Made by a program: the position numbers and the translations under genes. The notes under the pieces are model-generated. The model was not told where the DNA came from. It did not search any database and saw nothing but the letters and a program-made list of their open reading frames with translations. DNA of 64,000 bases. It comes from Actinernus sp. WN-2022 (Eukaryota > Cnidaria > Anthozoa > Actiniaria > Actinernidae). The stretch spans positions 682,001 to 746,000 of the forward strand of contig JAOWCC010000442.1 in assembly GCA_030867875.1 (NCBI GenBank). Direction: 5' to 3'. Positions 45,181 to 56,035 of this stretch are shown in pieces. Each line of letters begins with the position of its first letter. Positions within the stretch are counted from its first letter, which is position 1.

Positions 45181-45270
45181 ATAGCGGACGCGTATGAGTT
45201 ATTTCGGCGTTTGAGTGCCGGGGCAAAATTTGAGAGAAAAACTTATAAAGAAGGTCTTGAAAAGTTCAAG
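45181..45270 (+). CDS. DDX52: DDX52 exon 1, start codon changed to ATA
   Basis: It runs from ATA GCG GAC GCG TAT to TTC AAG followed by the donor GTGAGT, 30 codons. Family members start with Met right before D-x-x-(D/E)LFRRL, so Met is expected exactly where ATA stands (context CAAGATAGCGG; coral starts often read AAGATGGCGG). The nearest in-frame upstream stop is the TGA at about 45129-45131, and no in-frame ATG lies between. A pyrimidine-rich CTCTGCTTGCAG acceptor at 45166 could bring an upstream exon instead. Confidence 0.75.
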
Positions 45271-48200
45271 GTGAGTGTTGATTGTTCTACGGTGGCCCGT
45301 AAGGGACATGCTGCAAATAAACAATTGCCTCGTGCGAAAATAAAAATAAACTGATGCAAAAAAAAATGTTTGCGGAAATAATAAAAAAGATGCTGCAAAT
45401 AAATGAAAATTGTCACTGCAAATTAAAAATGATTGCTGCAAATTAAAATTGGTTGCTGCAAATTAAAATTGGTTGCTACAAACTAAAATGTGTTGCTGCA
45501 AACTAAAACTCGTTGCTGCAAACTAAAACTGGTTGCTGCAAACTAAAACTGGTTGCTGCAAACTAAAACTGGTTGCTGCAAACTTAAACTGGTTGCTGCA
45601 AACTAAAACTGGTTGCTGCAAATTAACTGGTTGCTGCAAACTAAAACTTGTTGCTGCAAACTAAAACTCGTTGCTGCAAACTAAAACTTGTTGCTGCAAA
45701 CTAAAACTGGTTGCTGCAAATTAACTGGTTGCTGCAAACTAAAATTTGTTGCTGCAAACTAAAACTGGTTGCTGCAAACTAAAACTGGTTGCTGCAAACT
45801 AAAACTGGTTGCTGCAAACTAAAACTGGTTGCTGCAAACTAAAGCGGTTCTCCACCGCCTTCGTCAGCAACTCCTCTCCAGTACAGTAGTGTCTGTCGGT
45901 AAGACCACAGGCAGCCCAGACTCGACATATATTTCCCGCCTTTTGGGTTACCTGTGGTATGTTTCATAAGCGATCTCGGAAGAGTTTACATAATTGCTCC
46001 TTGTGAATTCTCTTTTCCGATTCCTACGAAATAAATCTTCAATAATAAAAGATTGATACTTAATGAAGTTTTGTGAGTGGTTTTGGGGTGATTTGGGGAC
46101 TTCTAAAGCAGTTTATTAGGCCTCGAGGTTTTGGCCGTTGGCCGCGTGTCTATCTCATAGCTACAAATATACACAAGGTATGCAGCTTCGAGCCGCTTTT
46201 CATCGATGTCACCTCACTCGCCGCCGAAATTCGACAAGAAATTCAAATCGATTTCGCCTCTGCTTTCGGCACACAAATCCAGAGATGTGTAAGCACTTCT
46301 CATCCACGTTTCAGGCCAAACGACGTGAAAACGGCCTGGAAAATAAATCCCGAATTCAAAATATATCCATCGCTATATGATCTGCAGATTGATCGGTCCA
46401 CAAATCAGCGGTAGACATCGCAGGCGGTGCTTTCAAGATGCAGTTGCCATGCCCACGCATGAGCTCAAACTCAAAGTAAACAAACTCTACTCATGAGAAC
46501 ATGTGATTGTCTTTTTCAGTATATTTCTTAGGTCATTATAAACAAAAATAGCATGATTTATACGTGGTATTTATCACTTGCTGTATTTATGGCGTGCTTT
46601 CAAGATGCAGTTGCCATGCCTACGCATGAGCTCAAACTCAAAGTAAACAAACTCTACTCATGAGAACATGTGATTGTCTTTTTCAGTATATTTCTTAGGT
46701 CATTATAAACAAAAATAGCATGATTTATACGTGGTATTTATCACTTGCTGTATTTATGGCGTGCTTTCAAGATGCAGTTGCCATGCCTACGCATCTTGAA
46801 AGCACCGCCTGCGATGTCTACCGCTGATTTGTGGACCGATCAATCTGCAGATCATATAGCGATGGATATATTTTGAATTCGGGATTTATTTTCCAGGCCG
46901 TTTTCACGTCGTTTGGCCTGAAACGTGGATGAGAAGTGCTTACACATCTCTGGATTTGTGTGCCGAAAGCAGAGGCGAAATCGATTTGAATTTCTTGTCG
47001 AATTTCGGCGGCGAGTGAGGTGACATCGATGAAAAGCGGCTCGAAGCTGCATACCTTGTGTATATTTGTAGCTATGAGATAGACACGCGGCCAACGGTCA
47101 AAACCTCGAGGCCTAATAAACTGCTTTAGAAGTCCCCAAATCACCCCAAAACCACTCACAAAACTTCATTAAGTATCAATCTTTTATTATTGAAGATTTA
47201 TTTCATAGGAATCGGAAAAGAGAATTCACAAGGAGCAATTATGTAAACTCTTCCGAGATCGCTTATGAAACATACCACAGGTAACCCAAAAGGCGGGAAA
47301 TATATGTCGAGTCTGGGCTGCCTGTGGTAAGACTTTTAATGGCAAGTTCAGCCCGATCAGCCAACGTTTGGTGGCTATCGTCCCATCTTTCGCCAGCATT
47401 ATTCCTGTTTGGATAACAACCTCTTGTGGTTCAGGATAGGGAAAGGGCGAGTTGAAAAGTGCGAGTTGCGAGTTGAAAGTTGAAATGTTACAGAAAAAAA
47501 TGGCGGGGAAAATAGAGTGGATCTGTCGTGTGGAAAGACCCAGACTCTGGAAATTTCGAAGGCTGAGCCAAGGGGGAGCCAAGTCCAAGAGAATTTGACT
47601 TTAGGTCATGATTTCATTTGTTTCTGATAGAAGATAAACGATAAAAAGCAAGCATTTTTTGACGAGCTTTCGATTCGGAATCAGTATTCTCCAGATACAA
47701 AACCGAGATGAACAGAGCCGAGAAGTTTAGAAATGAGCGAACTCGAGAACAGAAGAGAGTCTGAACTGTACCCGGACTAGCGTATGGACACCGAGAAAAC
47801 TGAACTGAGTGCATGAATAGAAGAAATAGAACTAGAAACCGAACCCGATGTTGAAACTGTTTGACGCCCATACACAAATGGAGAAAACTGAACTGAGTAT
47901 AAAATAATATATAGAACCGAAAACGAACCGCGAGAACCGTCAGAAATGGGATATGGCTTACGGACATGAATCGAATATACAGAACTTTGGATTGCAAAAA
48001 CAATTTATCGAACTGGAAATGACATGAACAAACTAGGAGGTCAAACAAGAAAAGTATTGAACCCGAAAAAAATGACAGAACAAGAAAAACGAGCGAAACT
48101 GAACTCTGAGAGGAAATTATAAAACTGACCGGACCCTGTGGAAACATCAACAAAGGGTCACTTCATTTCGATTCTCGCTGGAAAATCGATGGAAACAACG

Positions 48201-51200
48201 GGAAAGAACTTAAATGATCAAGAAGAAAATAATTAAGCTGGCAAAAAAAGGAACGGAACATTTATCGAAAAAAAGCAAAAAAAGGTACAAAATATGACTG
48301 CTTGAGATATTAGAATAGCGCTTCAAGGCCTACCGCAGTGAAGAACGAAATTGTCTTGAGATGTGAGTTTGAACTGCATGTCGTGATAGTTAAACTAAGT
48401 AATTGTGATTGCAATCGAAATATTGTAAATTAGAAATAGAAAGGACTTAGCTCTGAATAACTGTGAGGGCAAAGAGAACAAAATAAAACCTCCAGCGAGG
48501 CATAAATAAACGCTGGTATAAAATAAATAAATAAATTCTAGGGGTCCAGAAGCGGCCCGGGGTCCACGTTTCATCGAAACTCGGAGTTCCTGTATACGAA
48601 AAAAAATATTTTTTTTCTCCCTCAAAAATCATTTTCCATCGCAGGAACTCTAATCTCATTTTTCTTACTTTTTCTTGCAACTCGCATTTTTCAACTCGCA
48701 GTTTTCAACTCGCATCATCCCCATTCTCCTTGTGGTGGGTCTAGCTTCTTAGTTTTCTTGGTTTTACTAGTGAAATGCCCCCTCCTATCCGCTTCTTTTC
48801 TCCTTCGAAAGTCCTCCATTGACAATATTCATCACTCCTTGAGGTTCCAGCACGAAGTGGATTGCCGCAACTACAACAATAGTTAGCCAACACGATGGAC
48901 AGAACATCGTAGTTTTAGTACAACTATACATGTAATATGTGGTTTCTAGTACAGTAAACAAGTCAGATATTCGATCGGGAAGGAGTATACTACTCACCCC
49001 CACCCCTCAGTCACGGCAGCTAGAAGTTATACGCATGTGCCGTAAAGGAAACCCGTAATATTGGTGGGAAAATTACAGCGACGGAGTTTGCAGCAACATG
49101 CACGTTAATAATTTGCAGCAACTAGTTTTAGTTTGCAGCAACACATTTTAGTTTGCAGCAACAAGTTTTATTTTGCAGCAACGAGTTTTAGTTTGCAGCA
49201 ACGAGTTTTATTTTGCAGCAACCAATGTTAGTTTGCAGCAACGAGTTTCAGTTTGCAGCAACAAGTATTAGTTTGCAGCAACGAGTTTTAGTTTGCAGCA
49301 ACGAGTTTTAGTTTGCAGCAACGAGTTTTAGTTTGCAGCAACCAATGTTATTTTGCAGCAACGAGTTTCAGTTTGCAGCAACGAGTTTTAGTTTGCAGCA
49401 ACGAGTTTTAGTTTGCAGCAACAAATTTTAGTTTGCAGCAACCAGTTAATTTGCAGCAACCAGTTTTAGTTTGCAGCAACGAGTTTTAGTTTGCAGCAAC
49501 GAGTTTTAGTTTGCAGCAACGAGTTTTAGTTTGCAGCAACAAGTAATTAATTTGCAGCAACCAGTTTTAGTTTGCAGCAACCAGTTTTAGTTTGCAGCAA
49601 CGAGTTTTAGTTTGCAGCAACGAGTTTTAGTTTGCAGCAACAAGTAATTAATTTGCAGCAACCAGTTTTAGTTTGCAGCAACCAGTTTTAGTTTGTAGCA
49701 ACGAGTTTTAATTTGCAGCAATCAGTTTTAATTTGCAGTGACAATTTTCATTTATTTGCAGCATCTTTTTTATTATTTCCCCAAACATTTTGTATTTGCA
49801 TCAGTTAATTTTTATTTTCGCACGAGGCAATTGTTTATTTGCAGCATGTCCCTTACGGGCCACCGTATTGTTCCATTGATGTGTCATAGTTATTTTGGAG
49901 TTTTGAGAGTAGTTTGGCGTGCTATGATTGTGACTTCAAACTTCATCGTAAACTCAACTTTCCCTTCCATATTTGGGCTCTTTCTAGGTGTATCAACGAC
50001 AATGAACTACAGCAAAACAATACCCTGAAATACAAAGAACCCTAACCCCAGAATACAATGAACTACAGCAAAACAATACCCTGAAATACAAAGAACGAAA
50101 GAAAACAATAGTTGTTCATTGTCCTGAATTTCAGGACGTTGATACACCTAGAAAGACCCTGTGTGGTGTGGCACCACACATGAATTAAGTTGTTCTTGTG
50201 TCCGAATTCCGCTGAGTCCAAATCATTTTTGTATGTTATTTTAAACATGAAATTTGAAATAAGCTTTAAGTTTAATAATCGAGGAGATACGGTAATTACT
50301 ATACCGATTACCGGTAAGTTAAATTAACATTACTTTACCACGAGGTGGTTTTTCCGCATTAAATTACTTCATACTTTGCCACATAAACAAAAAAAAATGG
50401 AAGCCATTGATTCTCGTGCACCGAAAAGTAAACACCGCAGACTTCGAGCATGTTGTTGAATTAACTATTAAGGAACACACAACATCAGCTGATTTAGCTG
50501 CCAGAAAACACAACCTTGCAGGCCTACAAAAACTTGAGAATGGCCACAGCATTTACACAAAGAACTGAGGAAGGACATGGGCATTACAATCAAGTTGTTA
50601 GCCTGGGGGGGGGTTTACAAATTTAGCCTGAATTTCAGCTGTCTCCTCTGGTTCGTTCCTCCCGAGAGTGATGTCTGAATTCATTCAACGATAACGCCAT
50701 CCAGTGGTAGTGAGCTTTGATCGACAATAATGCCATCACCTGGTAGTGATCATTGATTGGTTCATATTTTATAATTTTGCATAATTAAATCATCAGTAAC
50801 TCATCAGAGAAGACAGCAGGATTTTTTGTTTCTGTGGTTGATCATTGATAAGTTTCAATGGAGTGTTTCTCTTTGGCAAAGACCTTAAATTCGTAAGGAA
50901 AACAACTGGAAATGGATTTACAAAGGTAATCTCTCCCTGTCTCGAACCGAATGGCAGATCGAGAGACTTCACTAGTATACAGAACTGAGACAAAGGCCTG
51001 AAATGTTACTGAACGATTTGTTGCTTCAAAAAGGTTTTCACAGCATACATTTAAAAGGCACTTGAGAAGCAAATGGGATGTACATTGTAGATATGTAGGG
51101 TCTTAATTTTGACATAATCTCAAATAATTTCTCAAGGCAAGAGCTTTGGTTTTCTGATCCAACAAACTCTTTACAGCTGCCGTGGCAGTTTTATTTGCAT

Positions 51201-54077
51201 AAATTAAAATTTTAATCCGATTTGTTGTCATTGGACGGCATTATCGTTGAATGAATTCAGATGTCTCTCTAAGGAGGAATGAGCCAGAGGAGACGGCTGA
51301 AAATCTGGCTATTACAAATTACATTGTAGGAGTCCATCGTTTATTACATCCTTTGGGAAGGGGGGGGGGGGGGGGGGGGGAGGGTCATTTTTTGGTACAA
51401 CAACAACAACAACAACATAATTTATTTATTTGGACCCGTACACAGTCTAGTGCATTTTGGGTTTTCACCAAATATACTTTACATGGCGTGAGCGATGGTA
51501 AATAGTTAATAATTAAGAACGAGCATAATATGAGGTAGCAGGAGCCCATTACCAGGAGCGTCCATCTTCCCCACTGTGTCTGTACCCCAGCACAGAGGTA
51601 GATGAGGCTATTTTTAGCATTGCGTTTCGCGCGAAAAAGAACAAAGGTAGGCTATTCTTAGCCAATCAGATAGCTAACGTTACTTCTCATTATCATTCTT
51701 CTCACTTTCGACGCGGGAATTCGAATTGCTGGTTTTCACTCAATCCCCAGAGATTCAAATGTTGGTGCCCCAACAAAAGAAGCTAACGAGGGATCTATTG
51801 TTTAAGGGCACCAACATGGCGGCGACCTCTTTTCGCGGGAATTTCGAATCTAAAAATAGCCTCATCTACCTCTGTGCTGGGGACCCAACCCATAACAGAG
51901 GAACGCTCCTGGTAATGGGCTCCTGGAGGTAGTTAGTCAGTTACTAACAGTTGGGAGCAGGCAATACTTATTCAGTTAATATATTTTTCCTAATGACGAG
52001 GCAGTCGTGTATGTATTTAGCTGCTTGTTTTGCGAACTTATTTGGTGGATTTATGATAAGTTTGAAAAGCTCATTTTCATTCATGTGCCGGCTGTTAACA
52101 TTAAATATGTTTTCGAAAGTAAGAATTTTTTTTTTTTCTAAGTACACTACATGGTATGTTTTACATTTTAGAATAAAGTGCATTTCATCTTCTACCCCAT
52201 TTTTACATAATGGGCATATCCTTTCTTCAGGTTTCAGGTAGGGTTTCAAATATCTGCCTCTTTCAATTTGTAGCGGGTGATTACTTATTCTTATTCGGGT
52301 AAGGGCTTGTCTGTGTTCTATAATAGTTACTTTGCTGAGATAGCTAGTCCTCCAGATTATAATTTATTTTGAATATCCTATATGTTCTTAATTTGTTTCT
52401 TTCGTTTTGTTTTCTTCGTATGTCAGTGTCTCTTAATGTTTGTTTAATATTTTCCAAAAACTTGTTCACATTTGTCGTTTGATGTATTGACGACCATACA
52501 TTTCCATATCCATTAGAAGACAGAATGTATTTAATTTTTTCACTCCAGTAGCTTGGTTTCGGCGAGTTTATACTCTCTGTATATGCAATGTGTGAGAGTT
52601 GTGCATTAGTTCTAGTAGTCAATAATTTTGTCCAGTATTTTATAGCTCGATATGTGTACTCCACTTTGAGAGGTAAACATCCAAGTTCCGCTCGACAAGC
52701 ATTGTTTGTTGCATTTCTAGATACTCCGAGTAACATCTTACAAAATTTGACTTGTACCAATTCTAATGGGTCATTATCTATTTTGGTTTTGTTCTGATCA
52801 ATTCCCCATATTTCACTTCCGTATAGCAAGATCGGTTTTATAAGTGCGTCAAAGAGTTCGAGTGTAAGCTTAACGTTCGATTTGAAATTGTCACCCATTT
52901 CTTTTAGTTTAAATAGTGCCTTCAGAGCTACCTTTTTAAGTTCGTGTTTCGCAAGACTAAAATTTCCGTATGTGCTAAATGTTAGGCCGAGATATTTGTA
53001 TTGCTGGACATTTTCTAGTTTTCCTCTTTATAGTAAAATGTATAATTATTCAATCTTCTCCCGCAGTTATTAAATATCATCACTTTAGTTTTCTCGATGT
53101 TAACTGTAAGTTTTGAGAGATTACAGTATTCTTCTAGTTTTTGCAGGTATTGTTGAAGTCCTTGTGCTGTCTTAGATAGTATAACTATATCGTCTGCGTA
53201 AATTAGACAACTCACTTGAGTGTTTTGTAATTCAACATAGTCTTTCTGTTTGTTCCAGTGTTGATGGTAAATCGCTAATAAAAAGATTGAAAAGGGTGGG
53301 GCTCAGCATACATCCTTGTTTTACTCCGCTATAGCATCTGAATTCGTCCGTTGTTGTGTCCCCGATTTTTACTGCCGAGATGTCGTTGGTGTACATACTG
53401 TGTAGAATAGAGTAGAACTTACCTCCGATGCCAACTTTCCTTATCTTTTGAAATAATTTCTCTCTTGGTATTTTGTATCAACAATATAAAACAGGGGTAA
53501 TTTTTTCTGACATGTTATTGTCTAGACTTGGATTTAAAAACCTGAAAATTCTGCATCAGCATTCCTGCAAAAATTTCGTACTGAGTGAGAAACATAGTGC
53601 ATCCTATTGCATGGCTGATGATTGATTTTACTATTTTTTACAAACATCACAGGAAAACGCAAGTGTGGCATGAATATTGCATGTTGAGAGAAAAACCAAA
53701 CATTTGTACAGGCTCAAGAAATCTTAAAACTGCTCTCCTTTCCATGAAAAACCGAGAGCTTACATGTACATTAAAATACCCCACTGAATTTCCAAAGAGT
53801 AGGGTTTTCAAACTCATATTTAAAAAAATTAACCTGAATATCTGCATGGTTTTTAATCACCTGCATATTTTTATGGCTTCTTTCAGCCACCAGTATGTAC
53901 AGCACAATATGTCAAGTGGATCCAAAAGTATTTCTGAGGCTCTGGATTTCTTTGGAAATAATGAGAAAGAAACAACACAAGAATCAACTACAAGTGAACA
54001 CCAGTCAAGAAGTAAAGAACCTTCCAAGCTAAAAACAGGTGTAGCTGATGTGAATGGGAAGACTTCAATTTTGTCAG
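45181..54077 (+). CDS. DDX52: DDX52 (ROK1-type DEAD-box RNA helicase), exons 1-2 only
   Basis: DDX52/Rok1 is a nucleolar DEAD-box helicase of small-subunit ribosome assembly. Exon 1 encodes ADAYELFRRLSAGAKFERKT, matching the start of animal DDX52 (D-LFRRL-GAGAKF). Exon 2 encodes SEALDFFGNNEKE, matching the S-LDFFGN element that follows in the family. The helicase core motifs are absent, so the remaining exons lie right of the window. The 8.6-kb intron 1 contains the transposon 45288-49867, MITEs, a Mutator-like copy and a LINE. The expected start codon reads ATA. Identification is from two short conserved blocks, in the right order and on one strand. Confidence 0.8.
45905..47328. repeat. 1.4-kb near-perfect palindrome
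   Basis: Arms of about 537 bp (45905-46441 and 46791-47328) differ at only a few sites (for example GGCCGTTGG against GACCGTTGG). A mirrored 113-codon ORF starting MSGFGVIWGLLKQF occurs in both arms (46073-46414 plus, 46818-47159 minus). The roughly 350-bp centre is a tandem duplication of about 160 bp beginning GTGCTTTCAAGATGCAGTTG. I do not recognise the ORF and it may be non-coding. Confidence 0.93.
47448..48716. mobile_element. Inner TIR segment with GCGAGTTGAAAA ends
   Basis: GCGAGTTGAAAAGTGCGAG on the left pairs with complements at about 48677-48716. The interior is a purine-skewed tract rich in GAACCGAAA/GAACTGA variants. The 179-codon ORF on the opposite strand is probably an effect of that skew. 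No target duplication identified. Confidence 0.6.
49980..50155. mobile_element. MITE with perfect 19-bp ends
   Basis: CTTTCTAGGTGTATCAACG (49980-49998) pairs exactly with 50137-50155. The interior is a tandem pair of a roughly 54-bp unit, CAATGAACTACAGCAAAACA and onward. Confidence 0.85.
50397..50568 (+). pseudogene. Unrecognised coding-like fragment in DDX52 intron 1
   Basis: A frame open for about 57 codons reads KWKPLILVHRKVNTADFEHV, then KEHTTSADLAARKHN and ends at TGA (50566-50568). Composition is protein-like. No family recognised and no clear splice sites. It sits just before the Mutator-like copy. Confidence 0.3.
50624..51312. mobile_element. Non-autonomous Mutator-like element, copy 2
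   Basis: Same ends as 11040-11887 (TAGCCTGAATTTCAGC...), with 9-bp duplication TTACAAATT (50615-50623 and 51313-51321). It is 689 bp against 848 bp in copy 1, through internal deletions and divergence. Shared internal landmarks are GTTGATCATTGA, TTTGGCAAAGACCTT and GCACTTGAGAAGCAAATGGG. Confidence 0.9.
51396..53478 (-). mobile_element. 5'-truncated LINE with TTG-repeat tail
   Basis: Reading on minus from about 53478: GVKQGCMLSPTLFNLF, a frameshift, then LIYADDIVILSKTAQGLQ (53015-53215), a degraded stretch, ORF 52344-52898 (PILLYGSEIWG, LVQVKFCKMLLG, NATNNACRAELG), and ORF 51968-52249 with the C-terminal CPLC-x-(G/N)-x-EDEMHFILKC zinc-like motif. The tail is (GTT)n at about 51401-51418. A 387-bp MITE (51539-51925) splits its 3' untranslated region. 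Multiple frameshifts make it inactive. Confidence 0.88.
51539..51925. mobile_element. MITE inside the LINE 3' region
   Basis: The ends CAGGAGCCCATTACCAGGAG and complement are flanked by GAGGTAG (51532-51538 and 51926-51932). An inner inverted pair includes CAGCACAGAGGTAGATGAGG. The CAG-type end and 7-8 bp duplication could fit hAT. Confidence 0.85.
53894..54077 (+). CDS. DDX52: DDX52 exon 2
   Basis: The acceptor region CTTCTTTCAGCCACCAG allows several AGs; the phase after exon 1 needs 53894 or 53903. It encodes MSSGSKSISEALDFFGNNEK and a Ser/Thr/Lys-rich linker to the donor TCAG|GTTAGT (phase 1). LDFFGN is a conserved N-terminal landmark of DDX52. The linker is divergent, as in the family. 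Confidence 0.78.
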
Positions 54078-54369
54078 GTTAGTTTTTGATATTTAAGCCT
54101 GGTTTACACTAGCAGTGCAAGCAGAAGTGCAAGCAACATCATGAATGCACAAACACAGTAATGTACATGATTGTATTGATCATTAGGAGTGCACAATTAC
54201 AGCACAGTCTGTCTGCATATTATGTTTCTTGTGCTTATTTTATATGCTTGTATTTAATTGCCAGCAGGAACCTGGCTTTACAGAGTGTGTTTTGGTAAGG
54301 TTTATTAAAGGGAGCAGTGTGAGGGGAATTGACTTTGAGGTAAAATGTGCCAAGTGTTGGTACATGTAC

Positions 54370-55020
54370 ATGTAAGTGGTTGGTAAAATTGTGTTGACAA
54401 GTGGTTGGTAAAATTGTGTTGGTAAGTGGTTGGTAAAATAATGAAGGTAAAATTGTGTTGACAAGTGGTTGGTAAAATTGTGTTGGTAAGTGGTTGGTAA
54501 AATAATGAAGGTAAAATTGTGTTGACAAGTGGTCGGTAAAATTGTGTTGGTAAGTGGTCTGTAAATGGTTGGTAAAATAATGATGGTAAAATTGTGTTGA
54601 CAAGTGGTTGGTAAAATTGTGTTGGTAAATGGTCTGTAAGTGATTGGTAAAATAATGATGGTAAAATTGTGTTGACAAGTGGTCGGTAAAATTGTGTTGG
54701 TAAGTGGTTGGTTAAATAATGATGGTAAATTGTGTTGACAAGTGGTCGGCAAAATTGTGTTGGTAAGTGGTCTGTAAGTGGTTGGTAAAAATAATAATAA
54801 TGACGGTAAAATTGTGTTGACTGGACAGTGGTCTGTAAAATTGTGTTGGTAAGTGGTCTGTAAGTGATTGGTAAAATAATGATGGTAAAATTGTGTTGAC
54901 AAGTGGTCTGTAAAATTGTGTTGGTAAGTGGTCTGTAAGTGGTTGGTAAAATAATAATGATGGTAAAATTGTGTTGACAAGACAGTGGTCGGTAAAATTG
55001 TGTTGGTAAGTGGTCAGGTG
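54370..55020. repeat. Minisatellite of TTGGTAAAATTGTGTTG units
   Basis: Repeats of GGTAAAATTGTGTTGACAAG and GGTAAGTGGTTGGTAAAATAA in a shifting higher order make up 650 bp. The minus-strand ORFs of up to 256 codons (STQFYHHYFTNHL repeats) only reflect the repeat. Confidence 0.92.
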
Positions 55021-55289
55021 CTTGCATCTTGATACACGATGAAACTCCACATGAAGAATGCATCTTGATCTCCAATCAAATGACAGATGAATCTTGATCT
55101 ACAATGAAACACCAGATCAAGTTTGGTCCGACGAGTCCAAAAACTGATCAAGTCACTTGCATTTTAATAAGCGTTACATCACAGGAATGGTGAGAGGTAA
55201 AGGAAAAGAAGGAAATAGAAATCCACATCTGGAGTGTGATTCGAACCTTGCTTGCAACCGGCAGCTTGTCCTCTGTCTTGTCCACTACA
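55021..55289. other. Short unique stretch before the Helitron
   Basis: Nothing gene-like. Small direct repeats of TCTTGATC(T/C)(C/A)CAAT. It marks the truncated 3' side of the Helitron. Confidence 0.45.
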
Positions 55290-55293
55290 TCAA

Positions 55294-55690
55294 TTATAAT
55301 AAGCTTAGTTCAGATAATGACATTCTCAGTAATGTTTTCTTCTGATCTGATAATGCAGGTAAATTATCTCCAATTTCTTTTGGGATGGCCAAAGCAGTGT
55401 TGATAGTAGTACCATTTATATTAATAGCAGCAACACCTGTGGGTGCCATTAAAAGCACTGTAGGTAACTCAGGATTTAGTGGTCCATATTTGAATGTTTT
55501 CACTGCAGTGTGATAAATTGCTCTTATCAGATGACTTTTGCCAGCACCAGTGAGCACCTCCTGTGACAAATAGGTGTATAGGCTTCACTTCCTCTGGCTT
55601 CAGGCAATTAAAGTTTTTAACTTTATTTCTACACCATGAGAGAACATCATATGTAGAACGCTGTTCGGCATTCAAAGATCTAACACACAC
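55294..55690 (-). pseudogene. Helitron Pif1-type helicase, N-terminal remnant
   Basis: Two overlapping frames read LNAEQRSTYD, then FVTGGA, and, after a one-base shift, GAGKSHLIRAIYHT (Walker A), MAPTGVAAININGTTINTAL (motif Ia) and LRMSLSEL. Walker B (DEIS) and all later helicase motifs are missing because the sequence ends at about 55294. Inactive. Confidence 0.9.
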
Positions 55691-55998
55691 GCGTAATATG
55701 TCATCACTGATGGCTGGGTCTGAGTCAGAAGTGCTGGTATTCTTTGTTGTGTTTCTGAACCTGGGGCTAAATGATCAGGTGACTGTTCATTAAATGGATT
55801 ATCCAGTGTTACATCATGGTCCATTTCAGACTGTAAATCTTGATTTTCTTGATCATTGATAGAATCATATGTGTGTAGGTTTCTAACTGGGTTGTCTCTC
55901 AGCATTTGTAGTGCATTATTTACTTCTTCTGCATTAGGTTCAAATATTACTCTGTTCTTTTCAACCAAAGCTTGTACTGAAGGTTCATGAAATTTCAT
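55672..55998 (-). pseudogene. Helitron linker region
   Basis: An acidic stretch between Rep and helicase, beginning near HEPSVQALVEKNRVIFEPNA. It is continuous with the Rep ORF if a homopolymer slip at 56047-56054 (T-run) is discounted. No known domain of its own. Confidence 0.7.
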
Positions 55999-56035
55999 GA
56001 AATAAGTTTTATCTAAGCCAATGAGATCAGTAGAC

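Larger units (their letters stand above)
45288..49867. mobile_element. 4.6-kb transposon with inverted subterminal minisatellites and internal palindrome
   Basis: The ends TACGGTGGCCCGTAAGGGAC and complement are followed by about 140 bp of matching terminal repeat. The 6-bp duplication TTGTTC lies at 45282-45287 and 49868-49873. Inside each end is an array of a 20-bp unit (GGTTGCTGCAAACTAAAACT): about 21 copies at 45428-45843 and about 33 in the opposite orientation at 49085-49740. The interior holds a 1.4-kb palindrome (45905-47328), another TIR-bounded segment (47448-48716) and purine-rich low-complexity DNA. No transposase was recognised. It inserted 17 bp after the donor of DDX52 exon 1. 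Architecture and duplication length match the element at 16462-18699. Confidence 0.9.

Noticed and set aside
46073..47159. Mirrored 113-codon ORF (MSGFGVIWGLLKQF...) as a gene
   Set aside because: Presence in both arms follows from the palindrome. No recognised family and no second line of evidence for coding.
47614..48153. 179-codon minus ORF with Phe/Ser-rich sequence
   Set aside because: Lies opposite a purine-skewed low-complexity tract. Composition explains the open frame and no domain is visible.
54240..55075. Minus-strand ORFs of 112-256 codons rich in STQFYHHYFTNHL
   Set aside because: All three frames stay open because a minisatellite with stop-free periodicity is being translated. 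No start or codon signal.
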